A DNA stretch of 64,000 nt from Acidobacteria bacterium 13_1_20CM_3_53_8 (GCA_001920415.1 MNJR01000126.1:1-64000), one strand, 5' to 3'. Positions 34,313 through 44,494 are shown, counted from the first letter of the stretch. Made by a program: numbers and translations. The notes: generated by a model from the letters alone, not told the origin.

Positions 34313-37300
34313 TTATGAAGACGGCCCGTTCCTTGCGACAATCGTCCGAATGCTGCCGAACCCCGCGACCGTCTCAATAGCTCTCATATCAAGATTATCA
34401 AAACGCGGGAACGCTGCGTCTCGCGCTCTGCTGTCGAGTGCTGCCTCGGATGATGACGAGGACGGGCACTCCTGGTTGTTGCGTGGGATGATTGCACTGA
34501 ATCTCTCCTGATACTCCTTCGACGTAACGAAGGCGCAGACCATAGAGCGATAGTTTCCGGGCACGCGATTGTTCAAAACGTCCAGCCAGAAGTTGTAGCC
34601 GCCCGTGTCCGGGTTGCGTCTGAGGAAGAGGAAGTATTGCGAGAGCACGAACGCGCGATTAAATTCTGCGTCCTTGAACTCCTGATACTCTACAAGCTTG
34701 CGCAGCGTGTTCGCCCGCCCCTTCGCGGTGTTGCCGTCGCACGTAGTCACCATTTCGCTCCTGTGCGAAGAGAGATCAACGCCCGAATGCTGCTTGACGT
34801 TCTGTATGAGCGCGTCAACGAATTGATCGCAGCTAAGCGTTGACGGGTACTGCGCCGTAAACGCAGACCGCTGCACGAACTCCTCTGCGAATGCCTGCTT
34901 GTTTGCCTCCTGGTCTGAGCCTACGGCTATGCGATTGCGGTCGCGCATGAAGACAAGATAGTCTGGCAGCGTCCCGAACGAAGCCTTGTGCAGACGGTAG
35001 ATGTAGAAGCCTGTAGCTTGGAACTCCTGTTCTATGAAGAATGCTGCGGCTACGTCTATGCGACGGTTGCGAGTGCAGGTGGAGTCCGAGCCGCACTTGC
35101 TTATCTGGCTAGACCAGTAATCAAGGCCGCCCGAATCCGCGTCGCGGTTCAGGAAGTCGTGATAAAGCTGCGAGACAAAGTTGCGCGCGTCCTCAATCGG
35201 GTTTGTCTGCGTCGCCTGATTCTCGTTGTCGTTTATGAAGAGCGTGGCCGTCGAAGGGCTTCCCAGACTTGCTCCGCCCGTAGGGTTCGAGAGCGTGACG
35301 TTGAGCGTCTCGCTTCCTTCCGCGTAGCCGTCATCATTTATCAACACAGGGAAGCTCTTGCTTGTTTCGCCGGGCGCGAAAACCAGATGCCCCGACGCGA
35401 ACTCGTAATCGCTCTTCTGCGTCGCCGTCCCATCGCTAGACTCGTAATCAACCGTAACCGTATTGCTCGCAGAGCCGTTGAGCGTGACCGTGAGCGTCGC
35501 CGTCACGTAGCCTTCCGTCACGACATAATTCGTCTGGTTGAATTGTAGCGTTGGCCCACCGGGCGACGGTGATGGTGATGGTGATGGCGAAGGCGAGGCA
35601 GAGGGTGAAGGCGAAGCAGAGGGCGACGGAGACGGTGACGGCGAAGGCGATGGAGATGGAGATGCCGTCGGGCAAGGCTGATTGCCTACAAGCTCGTAAG
35701 CGAACCCTGTGTACGGGTCCTGGAAAGTCCTGCTGTTCGTGTCCGTAGCAGATTCAGACCTGAGCGTTGTGCCGCCGTTGCCAGAGAAAGTTCTTCCCAG
35801 TATTGTGCCGAGCACATCACCGGCTTTAGCGCCGCCGATCTTGCTCGTTGAAAGCACGACTGTGATGATGCCGTTCTGCTGGTCTATAGAGCCACTGTCA
35901 GCCGCGCCGTACATGTTCGGCTTCGCCGTGTTGACAGGCACAGACTCGACGGTCGTAACGGTTCCGTATTCAAACGAAGTAACGCCCGAAGCGTCTGTGT
36001 TCATTCCGCAATAGTACGAGCCTGTGAAATCCGCGTCCTGAATGTTCTGGCCTTTAATCGGATAGTTCCACAAAAATCTCCATTGCCGGTTAGGCAAAAG
36101 CGTGCTCAAATCCGACACCTTCATCTTGAAGGCAAGCTTGTTCACGCCGCCTTCAACGAAATCCGCGACGCGAACTTCGCGCACGTCCAAATCGGCGTTC
36201 GCAGGCGCGCCTTTCTGATCGCCCGCAGGGTCTGGCGCTACCAAGATGCCTGCGCATCTGGAATCGCCCTGCGGTCTGGAGATGACTTCGTTGTTGCCAC
36301 ACGAAGTGCCTTGCGCGTTTACGGCTGTGACCTTGTAGTAGTAGGTCGTGTTCGCGTCCGCAGTCGTGTCGTCGTAACTCGTCACGTTGCCAGCAACGCT
36401 CGTTAAAGTTGTCTCGCCGCCCGGCGTAGTTCCGCGCAGTATGCTGTAACTGATAATCGCCGAGCCTCCGTTGTCGGACTCAGACCAAGTTAGATGAGCA
36501 ACGCCGTCGTCGCGCCCGACCGTTAAGAGCGGAGCGCCCGGCGGGGTCGGTTCAGATGGGTCAGCTCCCGCGAACAGTCTTCTGCCGCCCGTCTGACGCG
36601 CTATCGCAGCGAGTTGTGTGTAAGCGTTGCCGGTCGCGCTCTGCGGAGCCTGCACGCAGCCAGCACCCGTGCAACCGTCCGCGTAAGCGACTTCGATTCT
36701 TCCCTGCTTGTCTATGTCAATGCCTATGAAGTCCAGAAGATTGCGGTGCGGAGGCGAGCCGCCGCCCAAGTGTATGCCGTTGCGCTGGACTGGATCGTTA
36801 GGTGTTGCGTCCGAGATGAGCCACGTCTGCCCGCCGTCATATGTGGTTGCTATATAAAGATGGAAGACGCCCGGAAAGTTTCGCGGCTCCGGCGCTCCTT
36901 GCGTGGTCGAGCCTAAGAAGGCGAAGGCCGCGCGGTCGTCGTCGCCCGCAACTATGGTTGGGAAAGCGACGGACTTGATTCCGGCGAGCGCTCCTACGTT
37001 GAAGACGTTCTTCCAACTCTTGCCTTCGTCGTCCGAGACGGCGACGCCTGCGACAGTATCCAGGCTGCTGAATCCTATATAAACTCTGCCGGTGGGGCTT
37101 CCGCTCGGTTTCGTCTTCACGACGTCGCCGCGCCCTATGGCGATTGCAGGGTCGCTATTAGACGCAGACGTTCCGGGAACCTGGCTTATGCTCCAGGTTA
37201 TTCCGTTATCATACGAGATGACGGTCGCCTGCATGTTGCCGCAACTCTCGTTCGGCAAATAGACCGTACCGTTGGGCGCTACTTTGACGTGCCCGTGAAG

Positions 37301-37951
37301 GTTTGTGCATTGGTTCAAATTGTAAGCGGGCACGCCCGCGCCGAAGTGCAGGCCGCCGTCATCGCTGCGAGCGCAGAAGGCTGTCGCCACGTCTTGCGAG
37401 CAATAATAGATGGCGTGCGGGTAAACGGTTCCAGTAAGCGGCGCATGATATGGGCCAGCGCCAATCGTTTGGTGGTCAACGCCTGAAGGAATGCCTCCGC
37501 CCTGACTCGGCAACCAAGTGTCGCCGTCATCATCCGTAAAAGCAGAAAGGCTGTCCTGACCTGTCAACTCTGAGACGAATGTGCGCCCGGTGTCGGGGTT
37601 CTGATGGTTGTAGCCGTGATCCGTGAAGAGTATTGGGTCAAGACCGTCGGCGTTGTTCGGCGCGCTTCTGTCTTCCCATGTCGCGCCGGGCGTCGTCGGG
37701 CATGAGTCATCGAATGTCACGCGCAGCGTCGTCAGGTTAGAGATGTACATAGCCCTATTGGTCTTCCAGTTCACACCAATAGAAGGCTCGCCCGCATCCG
37801 TCCCCTTGCCCGTAGTGTACATGCTGTAAGGCGGATAGAAATTCTGGAAGCGTGGCGCTAAGCCGCTGCCTTGCGTTCCGGCCCCTACAGAGGGTATCAC
37901 GGTGGCCGTGCCGTGATACTGATCCGCTGCGGTCGCCGCGAAGTAAACCAC
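34313..37951 (-). CDS. Giant secreted BNR-like / Calx-beta / DUF4214 protein, main part (frameshifted at N-terminus)
   Basis: About 1212 residues in this frame, which is open upstream to about 38040 and joins the fragment 37989-38372 by a one-base frameshift. Order: sialidase/BNR-like beta-propeller (repeated DDGDTW, SYDNGITW, SDDEGKSW motifs), fibronectin type III domain (SYSILRGTTPGG), a jelly-like domain, a PSPSPS linker, a Calx-beta domain (SDGTATQKSDYEFASGHLVF), and a C-terminal DUF4214 domain (YHDFLNRDADSGGLDYW; FWLDVLNNRVPGNYRSMVCA). Such domains are extracellular and adhesive or carbohydrate-binding. Tandem paralogue of the next gene at 38496-42551, which has the same order. Confidence 0.85.
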   Translation of the reverse strand: MVYFAATAADQYHGTATVIPSVGAGTQGSGLAPRFQNFYPPYSMYTTGKGTDAGEPSIGVNWKTNRAMYISNLTTLRVTFDDSCPTTPGATWEDRSAPNNADGLDPILFTDHGYNHQNPDTGRTFVSELTGQDSLSAFTDDDGDTWLPSQGGGIPSGVDHQTIGAGPYHAPLTGTVYPHAIYYCSQDVATAFCARSDDGGLHFGAGVPAYNLNQCTNLHGHVKVAPNGTVYLPNESCGNMQATVISYDNGITWSISQVPGTSASNSDPAIAIGRGDVVKTKPSGSPTGRVYIGFSSLDTVAGVAVSDDEGKSWKNVFNVGALAGIKSVAFPTIVAGDDDRAAFAFLGSTTQGAPEPRNFPGVFHLYIATTYDGGQTWLISDATPNDPVQRNGIHLGGGSPPHRNLLDFIGIDIDKQGRIEVAYADGCTGAGCVQAPQSATGNAYTQLAAIARQTGGRRLFAGADPSEPTPPGAPLLTVGRDDGVAHLTWSESDNGGSAIISYSILRGTTPGGETTLTSVAGNVTSYDDTTADANTTYYYKVTAVNAQGTSCGNNEVISRPQGDSRCAGILVAPDPAGDQKGAPANADLDVREVRVADFVEGGVNKLAFKMKVSDLSTLLPNRQWRFLWNYPIKGQNIQDADFTGSYYCGMNTDASGVTSFEYGTVTTVESVPVNTAKPNMYGAADSGSIDQQNGIITVVLSTSKIGGAKAGDVLGTILGRTFSGNGGTTLRSESATDTNSRTFQDPYTGFAYELVGNQPCPTASPSPSPSPSPSPSPSASPSPSASPSPSPSPSPSPGGPTLQFNQTNYVVTEGYVTATLTVTLNGSASNTVTVDYESSDGTATQKSDYEFASGHLVFAPGETSKSFPVLINDDGYAEGSETLNVTLSNPTGGASLGSPSTATLFINDNENQATQTNPIEDARNFVSQLYHDFLNRDADSGGLDYWSSQISKCGSDSTCTRNRRIDVAAAFFIEQEFQATGFYIYRLHKASFGTLPDYLVFMRDRNRIAVGSDQEANKQAFAEEFVQRSAFTAQYPSTLSCDQFVDALIQNVKQHSGVDLSSHRSEMVTTCDGNTAKGRANTLRKLVEYQEFKDAEFNRAFVLSQYFLFLRRNPDTGGYNFWLDVLNNRVPGNYRSMVCAFVTSKEYQERFSAIIPRNNQECPSSSSSEAALDSRARDAAFPRFDNLDMRAIETVAGFGSIRTIVARNGPSS

Positions 37952-37988
37952 GTGAACGGTGTAATCGCCCGCGCCGTAAGTCGTAGCA

Positions 37989-38372
37989 TCAATGTCCGCA
38001 GACTCGAAAGTCGTCGTGCCGTTGCCTGCTCGAAGGGCTAGTCCAGTGAAGCTCTACGTGCGCGAGTTTTCCAGCCCAATCTGCGGTCGTCCCGGCAAGA
38101 GTTAGACGAAAAGTGTCGCAGTTAACTCCATCAACGCATGTCGTCTCGTCCACGTTAGCGCCGCCCGCCAGTGTGCCGTTCCAATCAACTTTGTTCGAGG
38201 CATTCGTCGAAGTGAATACGGGCTGAAGCGTTCCCCCGGTCGGATTCGCCGCCTCAGACGGACGAAAAGGCAGAAGGCAGACAGCCGCTGCGATCATTAG
38301 AACGAATACAAGCAACCAGAATTTACGGGCGTTCGCCTGCCCAAGACTTTGACCCATGCTCTTCATCTTCAA
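37989..38372 (-). pseudogene. N-terminal fragment of the BNR/DUF4214 gene (signal peptide part)
   Basis: 127 codons: signal peptide (FWLLVFVLMIAAAVCLLPF) followed by a pre-peptidase-like domain start (CVDGVNCDTFRLTLAGTTAD). The sense part ends at HVELHWT near 38045; the following 20 codons are out of frame. In the alternative frame the protein continues with LALRAGNGTTTFESADIDAT into the main reading frame. A single inserted base or two deleted bases near 38040-38050 explain it. The domain equals residues 85-190 of the intact paralogue. Real gene breakage, slippage or assembly error are all possible. Confidence 0.75.
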
Positions 38373-38395
38373 ATCTCCTTAAGCGAGGCTCATAA

Positions 38396-38497
38396 GGGAG
38401 GATGGAAGGGATGAGGGATGAATAGGATTGAGTCAATTGCATGTTGACACAACCACTCCTTCTTACTCATCCCTCATCCCTCATCCCTCATCCCTTT
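38396..38497. repeat. Hairpin element, family E (GGGATGAGGGATGA words), copy 1
   Basis: Left arm about 38396-38425, right arm about 38465-38497. The loop (AATTGCATGTTGACACAACC, ACTCCTTCTTACTCAT) is nearly the same as in the copy at 59826-59942. It abuts the stop codon of the gene at 38496. Confidence 0.8.
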
Positions 38498-41400
38498 ATT
38501 GCGACGGGCACTCTCGATTGCTGCGCGGCACTACTGCGCTGAATCTCTCCTGATACTCCTTCGACGTGATGAAGGCGCAAACCATAGAGAGATAGTTGCC
38601 CGGCACACGGTTGTTCAAAACATCAAGCCAGAATTGGTAGCCGCCCTCGTCCGCATCGCGCCTCAGATAGAGGAAGTATTGCGCAAGGACGAACGCGGGG
38701 TTGTACTCCGCATTGACAAATTCCTGATAGCCCACCAGTTTGCGCACAACGCGGGCGCGGCTGTTAGTTTGATTCGTGCCCGCGTTGTACTCGCTGATAA
38801 GCTCGCTACGGCGACCGGAGGAGTCCACCTTGGAATTCTGTTTCACGTTCTGAATCAGGGCGTCAACGAATTGATCGCCGCTGAGACTGAGCGGGTATTT
38901 ATTTACAAATTCCGTGCGCTGCACGAACGCCTCTGTGTATGCCTGCTGGCTCGCATTGGGGTCGGAACTTGCAAGCAGACCGCTGCGATCCGTCATGAAC
39001 TGAACGTAAGTTGGCCTTGTGCCTAGCCCGCCTTTGTAAACGCGGTAGACGAAGAACCCGGTCTGCTGGAACTCTTGTTCTATGAAGAATGCTGCGGACA
39101 CGGCTCTGCGACGCTGACTGATACAATTGGCGTCCGACCCGCATTGTGTTATCTGGCCTGTCCAGTAATTCCATCCGTCCGAATCCGGGTCGCGCGCAAG
39201 GAAGTCGTGATACTGCTGATAGACGAAGTTGCGCGCGTCTTCAATCGGGTTCGTAGCGGAAGCAGACGGATCATCGTCCGTGATATTCAGCGTCGCCTGA
39301 CTGGGGCTTCCTATGGTCGCGCCTGACACGACGGTGAATTGAACGGTCGCGGCCTCAGTGCCTTCCGCGTAGCCGTCCTCAGTGGTGAGCACTTGGAAGC
39401 TCTTGCTTGTTTCGCCGGGCGCGAAAACCAGATGCCCCGCAGCGAACTCGTAATCGCTCTGTTGCCTGGCCGTGCCATCATTCACCAGGTAATCAACCGT
39501 GGTCGTACCCGAAGTGTCGCCCGTGCGGGTTACAACTACTGTTGCCGGACTACTGAAAGCCTCCGACGCTGTGTAGCTGGATGCGCTGAATTGAACTGTC
39601 GCTCCTTGAGCGGGTGACGGGCTGGGCGAAGCGCTCGGACTAGGTGATGCTGTAGGGCTTGGCGAAGCGCTAGGTGAAGGACTTGCAGAAGGAGACGGTG
39701 AGGGCGATGGCGAGGGCGACGGCGCTGGCGCGCAAGAGGCGTTGCCTACAAGCGTGTAATTTCCATCGCCCGTTATGTCCTGAGCATTTCGCTGCCCCTT
39801 CTCCACGTTTGCGGACTGGCCCAAAAACGTCCTAGCGTTAATCTGTGAGAGGCTCTGACCGGCGTGAATGTTCTCAGCCTTGCTGTCGGAAAGTATGATC
39901 CTGATTGTTCCTGAAGCAGGGTCATAGCTTCCGCTATCTGCGTCGCCGAGTTTGACGGCCATGTTTGCGTTCGGGTTGGGATCGGTCGTAGGAACAACCA
40001 ACGGTATGCCGAACTTCCCGTACTGGAAACTGACCTGCCCCGTGGAATCAGACTCCATAGCAACGTAGTAGCGATCAAAATTCTGATCCGGGTTCAGACG
40101 ATTCCATATGATATACCACTGGCTATTGGGCGGCGCTCCCATCACCGATGACGGCGTCATCTTCAACGTGAACTCAAGCTTGCTAGACCCGTCTGAAAAG
40201 TATGGCTCTGCGACGAGCAGTTGCTTTATGTCCACGCGCGGATCGGGCGGCACATTCGGCGCGTCGTCCGACGGATCATCAACGACCAGCACGCCCGGCA
40301 GCGTACAAGGGTCTGTAGGCGGGCCAGCGCCAACAGGCGTGGGCGCGAACTCGCCGCACGACCCGCTCTCGCCCACTGCGTTCACAGCCGTCACCTTGTA
40401 GTAGTAGGTTACGTTCGCACCTGTGGCCGTAGTATCCGAATAAGAATTCACTACGCCGAGCGAGACCAGCAGCGTCTCTGCGCCCTGCTTCGTCCCGCGA
40501 TAGATTTTGTATCCGGTTATGATTGAGCCGCCGTTGTCCGGCTCCTGCCACGCAAGATTGACCGCGCCGGTAGCGCTGCGCGCAACCTTTGTCACCTGCG
40601 GAGCTTTAGGAGCTGTAGGCTCCGCCGGATCGAATTCGTGAAAAAGACTCTTGCCGCCCGATTGACGTACTATGGTTGCGAGAGCGCTGTAAGAGTTGGG
40701 TGGCCCCGTAACGCAAGAGCCTATGCAGCCGTCCGCGTATGCGACTAGAACGCGCCCCTCCCTGTCTGTGGTCGCGTCAATGAAGTCCAGAAGGTTGCGG
40801 TCGTTCGGCGTTCGGTCACAGGGTACAGTGCCCTGGTCGCAGATAGAGCCGCGCTGAACTGGATCGTTCGGCGTAGCATCAATAGTAGTCCACGTTCCAC
40901 CGCCATTGAATGTCTCTGCAATGTAGAGATGCCAGACTCCCTGAAAGCCCACGCCCGTATTGAAGTTGGTCTGCGACGCGTAATCGCCCGGCGTCTCTGT
41001 GCCTATGAAGGCAATAGCGGCCCGGTCGCCGTCGCCTGCGGTCACAGCCGTGTAAACTGCGTTCTGCAATCCTAACGCTGCGCCCACATCAGTATTATTC
41101 TTCCAGTGCTGACCATGATCTTCGGAAACCGCAGTGTGCGGGTGACCGTCTCCGTTCTGGTAACCCACGTAGATCATGTTGTTCGTGCCTATGCCGATTG
41201 AAGGGTCTTCAAGTCCTTTCGCTTTTGTCGCGCCCGGAATCATACGAACATTCCATGAAACGCCGTTGTCTTGCGATACGGCCACGCCCTGCCCGTTCGT
41301 CCCGCAATTAGCATTCGGAACATAGACGGTTCCGTCCGGCGAGACCTTCACGTGCCCGTGTATGCCTCCGCACGTGCCGGGAGTCCAGGTCGGAACGCCC

Positions 41401-42551
41401 GGCCCGAAAGTCAGGCCGCCATTGTCCGAGCGAGCGCAGAAGGCCGTGACGCTCTCTTGCGAGCAGTAGTAAACGGCGTGCGTAGATAAAGGATGAGGCG
41501 GAGGCGCAGGTGAAGCGTTCGCGTTGTAAGGCCCGGCGCCAATCGTCTGATGATCAACTCCCGAAGGGATTCCGCCGCCCTGACTAGGAGTCCAGGTGTT
41601 GCCATCATCATCCGAGAAAGATGTAAGACTGTCTTGCCCCGTCAACTGCGAGACGAACGTTCGCATGGCATCCGGGTTCGCGTGATTGTAGCCATGATCC
41701 GTGAAGAGTATTGGGTCAAGACCGTCCACAGAACTGGGCGCGCTCACATCCTCCCAGCGCGCTGTTGCTGGCGACGGGCAATCGTCGAACGTTACACGCA
41801 ATGTTTGCAGGCCAGCTTCATACATCGCCGTCCCGCCGTTGCCGTTTCGCTCCGTCTTCCAGTCCACTCCGATTGAAGGCTCGCCCGCATCCGTTCCTAA
41901 TCCGCCGGGCGCAGCGTAGTTAATGAACCTTGGAACGCCCGGAACGACAGGCGTGGGCTGAGGCGTTGGCGTGGGCGAAGGCGTAGCCACTTGATTCAAA
42001 GCTATTGTCGCGTGGAAAGGAACATCTGGCTGCACGTCGTAGGGCACAACGTAGATGGTATAAGCGCCTGAAGAGGCGGCGAACGAAGCGACCTCCGGGT
42101 TGCTCGAACCGCCGCCCTGTCCTGCCTTTGTGCCCGTCACGTCCGGCTTATAGACGTACAGGTCATAGTCCGTCACCATGTTCCCCTGCGTCGTTAGAGA
42201 TTGGCTGTTAGTCCAGCCGACCGTAACCGTGAGGGCGTACTTATTGGTGTCTCCCGGCGGAATCACAACCGTCAGCGCGAATTGATCGCATGTGCCGGGC
42301 GCGCAGACAGGCGGCGTGTTGCCCAGAGGAGCCGACGGGTTCGATACAGGGAAAGGGCCGCCCGTATAATTAATTGGAGCGCTGCCGGGCGAGAGCGTGC
42401 CGCTTGAAGGCGTCCCCGCCTTTACATTCTCAGCCACAAGGCTGGACGAAGGCGTGACGCTCAGCGCGACGCCGACGAATAACATCATGCTTAATAAAAT
42501 TGTTGCTACTATGACATGTCGTTTTTGAGAGCGATGGGGCATGTATTTCAT
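38496..42551 (-). CDS. Giant secreted BNR-like / FN3 / Calx-beta / DUF4214 protein
   Basis: 1351 residues, intact. Signal peptide (VIVATILLSMMLFVGVALSV), pre-peptidase-like beta domain (CDQFALTVVIPPGD, TDYDLYVYKPDV, YTIYVVPYDVQPD), short Pro-Thr linker, BNR-like beta-propeller (FSDDDGNTWTPSQGGGIPSG, VSQDNGVSW, VSEDHGQHW), FN3 domain, a PSPSPSPSPSASPS linker, Calx-beta domain (NDGTARQQSDYEFAAGHLVF) and DUF4214 (YHDFLARDPDSDGWNYWTGQ). It is expected outside the cell or on its surface. Stretches of near-identical DNA with the downstream paralogue, for example around 39404-39466 and 35360-35422, suggest recent duplication or gene conversion. Confidence 0.9.
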   Translation of the reverse strand: MKYMPHRSQKRHVIVATILLSMMLFVGVALSVTPSSSLVAENVKAGTPSSGTLSPGSAPINYTGGPFPVSNPSAPLGNTPPVCAPGTCDQFALTVVIPPGDTNKYALTVTVGWTNSQSLTTQGNMVTDYDLYVYKPDVTGTKAGQGGGSSNPEVASFAASSGAYTIYVVPYDVQPDVPFHATIALNQVATPSPTPTPQPTPVVPGVPRFINYAAPGGLGTDAGEPSIGVDWKTERNGNGGTAMYEAGLQTLRVTFDDCPSPATARWEDVSAPSSVDGLDPILFTDHGYNHANPDAMRTFVSQLTGQDSLTSFSDDDGNTWTPSQGGGIPSGVDHQTIGAGPYNANASPAPPPHPLSTHAVYYCSQESVTAFCARSDNGGLTFGPGVPTWTPGTCGGIHGHVKVSPDGTVYVPNANCGTNGQGVAVSQDNGVSWNVRMIPGATKAKGLEDPSIGIGTNNMIYVGYQNGDGHPHTAVSEDHGQHWKNNTDVGAALGLQNAVYTAVTAGDGDRAAIAFIGTETPGDYASQTNFNTGVGFQGVWHLYIAETFNGGGTWTTIDATPNDPVQRGSICDQGTVPCDRTPNDRNLLDFIDATTDREGRVLVAYADGCIGSCVTGPPNSYSALATIVRQSGGKSLFHEFDPAEPTAPKAPQVTKVARSATGAVNLAWQEPDNGGSIITGYKIYRGTKQGAETLLVSLGVVNSYSDTTATGANVTYYYKVTAVNAVGESGSCGEFAPTPVGAGPPTDPCTLPGVLVVDDPSDDAPNVPPDPRVDIKQLLVAEPYFSDGSSKLEFTLKMTPSSVMGAPPNSQWYIIWNRLNPDQNFDRYYVAMESDSTGQVSFQYGKFGIPLVVPTTDPNPNANMAVKLGDADSGSYDPASGTIRIILSDSKAENIHAGQSLSQINARTFLGQSANVEKGQRNAQDITGDGNYTLVGNASCAPAPSPSPSPSPSPSASPSPSASPSPTASPSPSASPSPSPAQGATVQFSASSYTASEAFSSPATVVVTRTGDTSGTTTVDYLVNDGTARQQSDYEFAAGHLVFAPGETSKSFQVLTTEDGYAEGTEAATVQFTVVSGATIGSPSQATLNITDDDPSASATNPIEDARNFVYQQYHDFLARDPDSDGWNYWTGQITQCGSDANCISQRRRAVSAAFFIEQEFQQTGFFVYRVYKGGLGTRPTYVQFMTDRSGLLASSDPNASQQAYTEAFVQRTEFVNKYPLSLSGDQFVDALIQNVKQNSKVDSSGRRSELISEYNAGTNQTNSRARVVRKLVGYQEFVNAEYNPAFVLAQYFLYLRRDADEGGYQFWLDVLNNRVPGNYLSMVCAFITSKEYQERFSAVVPRSNRECPSQ

Positions 42552-42710
42552 AATTTTCCCTTTCTGTTCTTTAACTCAACAGAGAAAAGAGGGTTTGAGT
42601 CTTAATTTTCTATAGTCACTCTGGCAGGGGGTGGTTGAGGGAAACTTGAGAAATCACCGCGCACACGCTACGTAACCCGGAAACAAGTGAAACGCAACAG
42701 AAACGCAACA

Positions 42711-42847
42711 AGAAAGGCAAAAGGAAAAAGGTAAAAGTCAAAAGTGTGGACACGCCTTGCAGGCGTGAATTAAATATTAAAAATGGTTTCCTCCTTACTT
42801 TTGCCTTTTACCTTTTTCCTTTTGACTTCCCCTTTGCCTTTTATCTT
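42711..42847. repeat. Hairpin element, family B
   Basis: Left arm about 42711-42745, right arm about 42793-42847. The loop holds the same 33-nt segment (42740-42772) as the element at 14751. It begins immediately after the stop codon at 42848. The remainder of 42552-42710 shows only a probable promoter region without a clear consensus. Confidence 0.82.
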
Positions 42848-44494
42848 TCAGCGCCGCACGTAGAGCAGCAGGTCAACACCGGGTCGTAGCGTGTAGGTTC
42901 CTGCGAGTTGGTAGTTAGCGCCTAAGGTTAACTGAAGCTCGGATTGTTGCGCGGTCGAGCCTATCACTATCTGCTGCGTGGGATCGCTGATGGTTCGTCC
43001 GTAGAAGCCAACCTGCTTGTAATCACGCAAGTACCAGGGAAGCGGCCAGTAGTCCGGCGAGACGATTGCTATCTGAGTGTCGCGCCCTGTCTGGGCTGCG
43101 CTTGCTATCTCGTTTATTGCACCAAGCAGATCGAAGACATCACGCTTCGTGTGAGCGTAAACGTAGGCGTAGTGGTCGTCGTCGTAATGAATGAAATTCA
43201 GATCAACCATCTGGTAAAAGCTGAAGCACAACATGCTGAGCGTGACTAAGATTAGAATAGTCCGCTCGCGATCTGTGCTGGCCCAATAGTAGATAGCGCC
43301 GACGCCGTAGCCGCCTATGACCGCGAGCGGCACTATGAAATTCAGACAGAGCCAGGGCGTCTTGTATGTGATGAGCGAATAGGCGGCGATTGTTCCCGTA
43401 GCCCAGAGTGCGGCGAAGATTGCGAAGCGATTCCGTGCGGTGAGGAAAGCTATGAGCGTCCCCGTTGCACCCGTTATCAGCAGCACAGCCTCTTCCGTCC
43501 GTAGCCATTGCAGATACTGAGACCACTCGTGCGCGTGCTCTGTCTTTCCAGTCTTGCTCCAGAACTTGAAAGCCTCTATGGCATCGTGTATGCCCTTCGG
43601 ATAGTTTGAGAAGAACGACGAGTAGAAGAGAACGCTGACTATTAGAAAGAGCGCGGAGGCCGCAAGCGCGTAGAGCGCCAGTTGCGAAGGCGAGCCGAAT
43701 TTTTCCAACTTCGCCGTCCAGCTTTCTTCACCTTGCTCGTAACCCGACCAGCGCGTATCGCGCACATTTGCCTTCCCGCTTTCGACCGTACCTCTCAACC
43801 GCGCGTAAACTGCGGTCGAGACTCCTGCGATTGCTAGCACGCCCGCGTTGATTATCGCAGTCTCTTTCGTCGCAAACAGAAGCGCCGTAGCGAGCGAAGC
43901 ATTCATCAAATGAAGAGGGCTTGCGTCTTCCGTGTATCTGACGACAGAATAAATTATCCAGAGCGTGAAGAAGACGAAGAGCGATTCGTGTATGAAGTAG
44001 CGCGAGAGATAAACTGCGCCGGGCGAGACCGCTAGAAACGCAGCAGCCGCGAGCGCGCCCACAACGCCAAGCTGCCTGCGCAGCAGCAGAATCAACCATA
44101 CGGTCGCCGTGCCGAACGCTGCCGTTACGAATCTGACGGCGAAACTCGTCAGGCCGAAGATGAATGTGGAAGAGAGAGCGAAGTAGTAGAGCGTAGGGCC
44201 GTGATAGTTCTGCGGGTCGTACTGGTAAAAGTTATCGCGGTAGAGCCGTGTGAGGAAAAATCCGTTGACGCCTTCGTCGTGATGAAACGGAACCAAGTCA
44301 AGGTGATAAAGGCGGAGTACGGCGGCGATGATTAAGATTACGGCGCTGCCTATGAGCCACAGCTTCTGCTCGGAAATTTCCGAAAAATTTGCGGCCTCTT
44401 CTGCCTCGTATCTTCCCTTCATGTTCGCGCGCGCCTGATTAGGCTGGCTGCCCTTCTTACCTCCGGCGCGCGACTTTGTAGAGGCTGTACTCAC
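42848..44494 (-). CDS. TIGR03663 (Agl23-like) membrane glycosyltransferase-family protein
   Basis: About 548 residues if translation starts at GTG 44494, favoured by GGAG eight nt upstream and by a typical basic N-terminus (STASTKSRAGGKKGSQPN); ATG 44422 is the alternative. Around ten transmembrane helices. Hallmarks: LYHLDLVPFHHDEGVNGFFL, the Asp-Glu pair of GT39-type transferases, and YDPQNYHGPTLYYFALSS. TIGR03663 proteins resemble dolichyl-phosphate-mannose transferases and are linked to flippase/glycosylation clusters. It overlaps the end of the upstream membrane protein gene by 38 bp, indicating an operon. Confidence 0.85.
   Translation of the reverse strand: MSTASTKSRAGGKKGSQPNQARANMKGRYEAEEAANFSEISEQKLWLIGSAVILIIAAVLRLYHLDLVPFHHDEGVNGFFLTRLYRDNFYQYDPQNYHGPTLYYFALSSTFIFGLTSFAVRFVTAAFGTATVWLILLLRRQLGVVGALAAAAFLAVSPGAVYLSRYFIHESLFVFFTLWIIYSVVRYTEDASPLHLMNASLATALLFATKETAIINAGVLAIAGVSTAVYARLRGTVESGKANVRDTRWSGYEQGEESWTAKLEKFGSPSQLALYALAASALFLIVSVLFYSSFFSNYPKGIHDAIEAFKFWSKTGKTEHAHEWSQYLQWLRTEEAVLLITGATGTLIAFLTARNRFAIFAALWATGTIAAYSLITYKTPWLCLNFIVPLAVIGGYGVGAIYYWASTDRERTILILVTLSMLCFSFYQMVDLNFIHYDDDHYAYVYAHTKRDVFDLLGAINEIASAAQTGRDTQIAIVSPDYWPLPWYLRDYKQVGFYGRTISDPTQQIVIGSTAQQSELQLTLGANYQLAGTYTLRPGVDLLLYVRR

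Noticed and set aside
35540-35680. PSPSPS-encoding repeat as a mobile or regulatory repeat
   Set aside because: It is an in-frame protein linker typical of secreted proteins, present in both paralogues.
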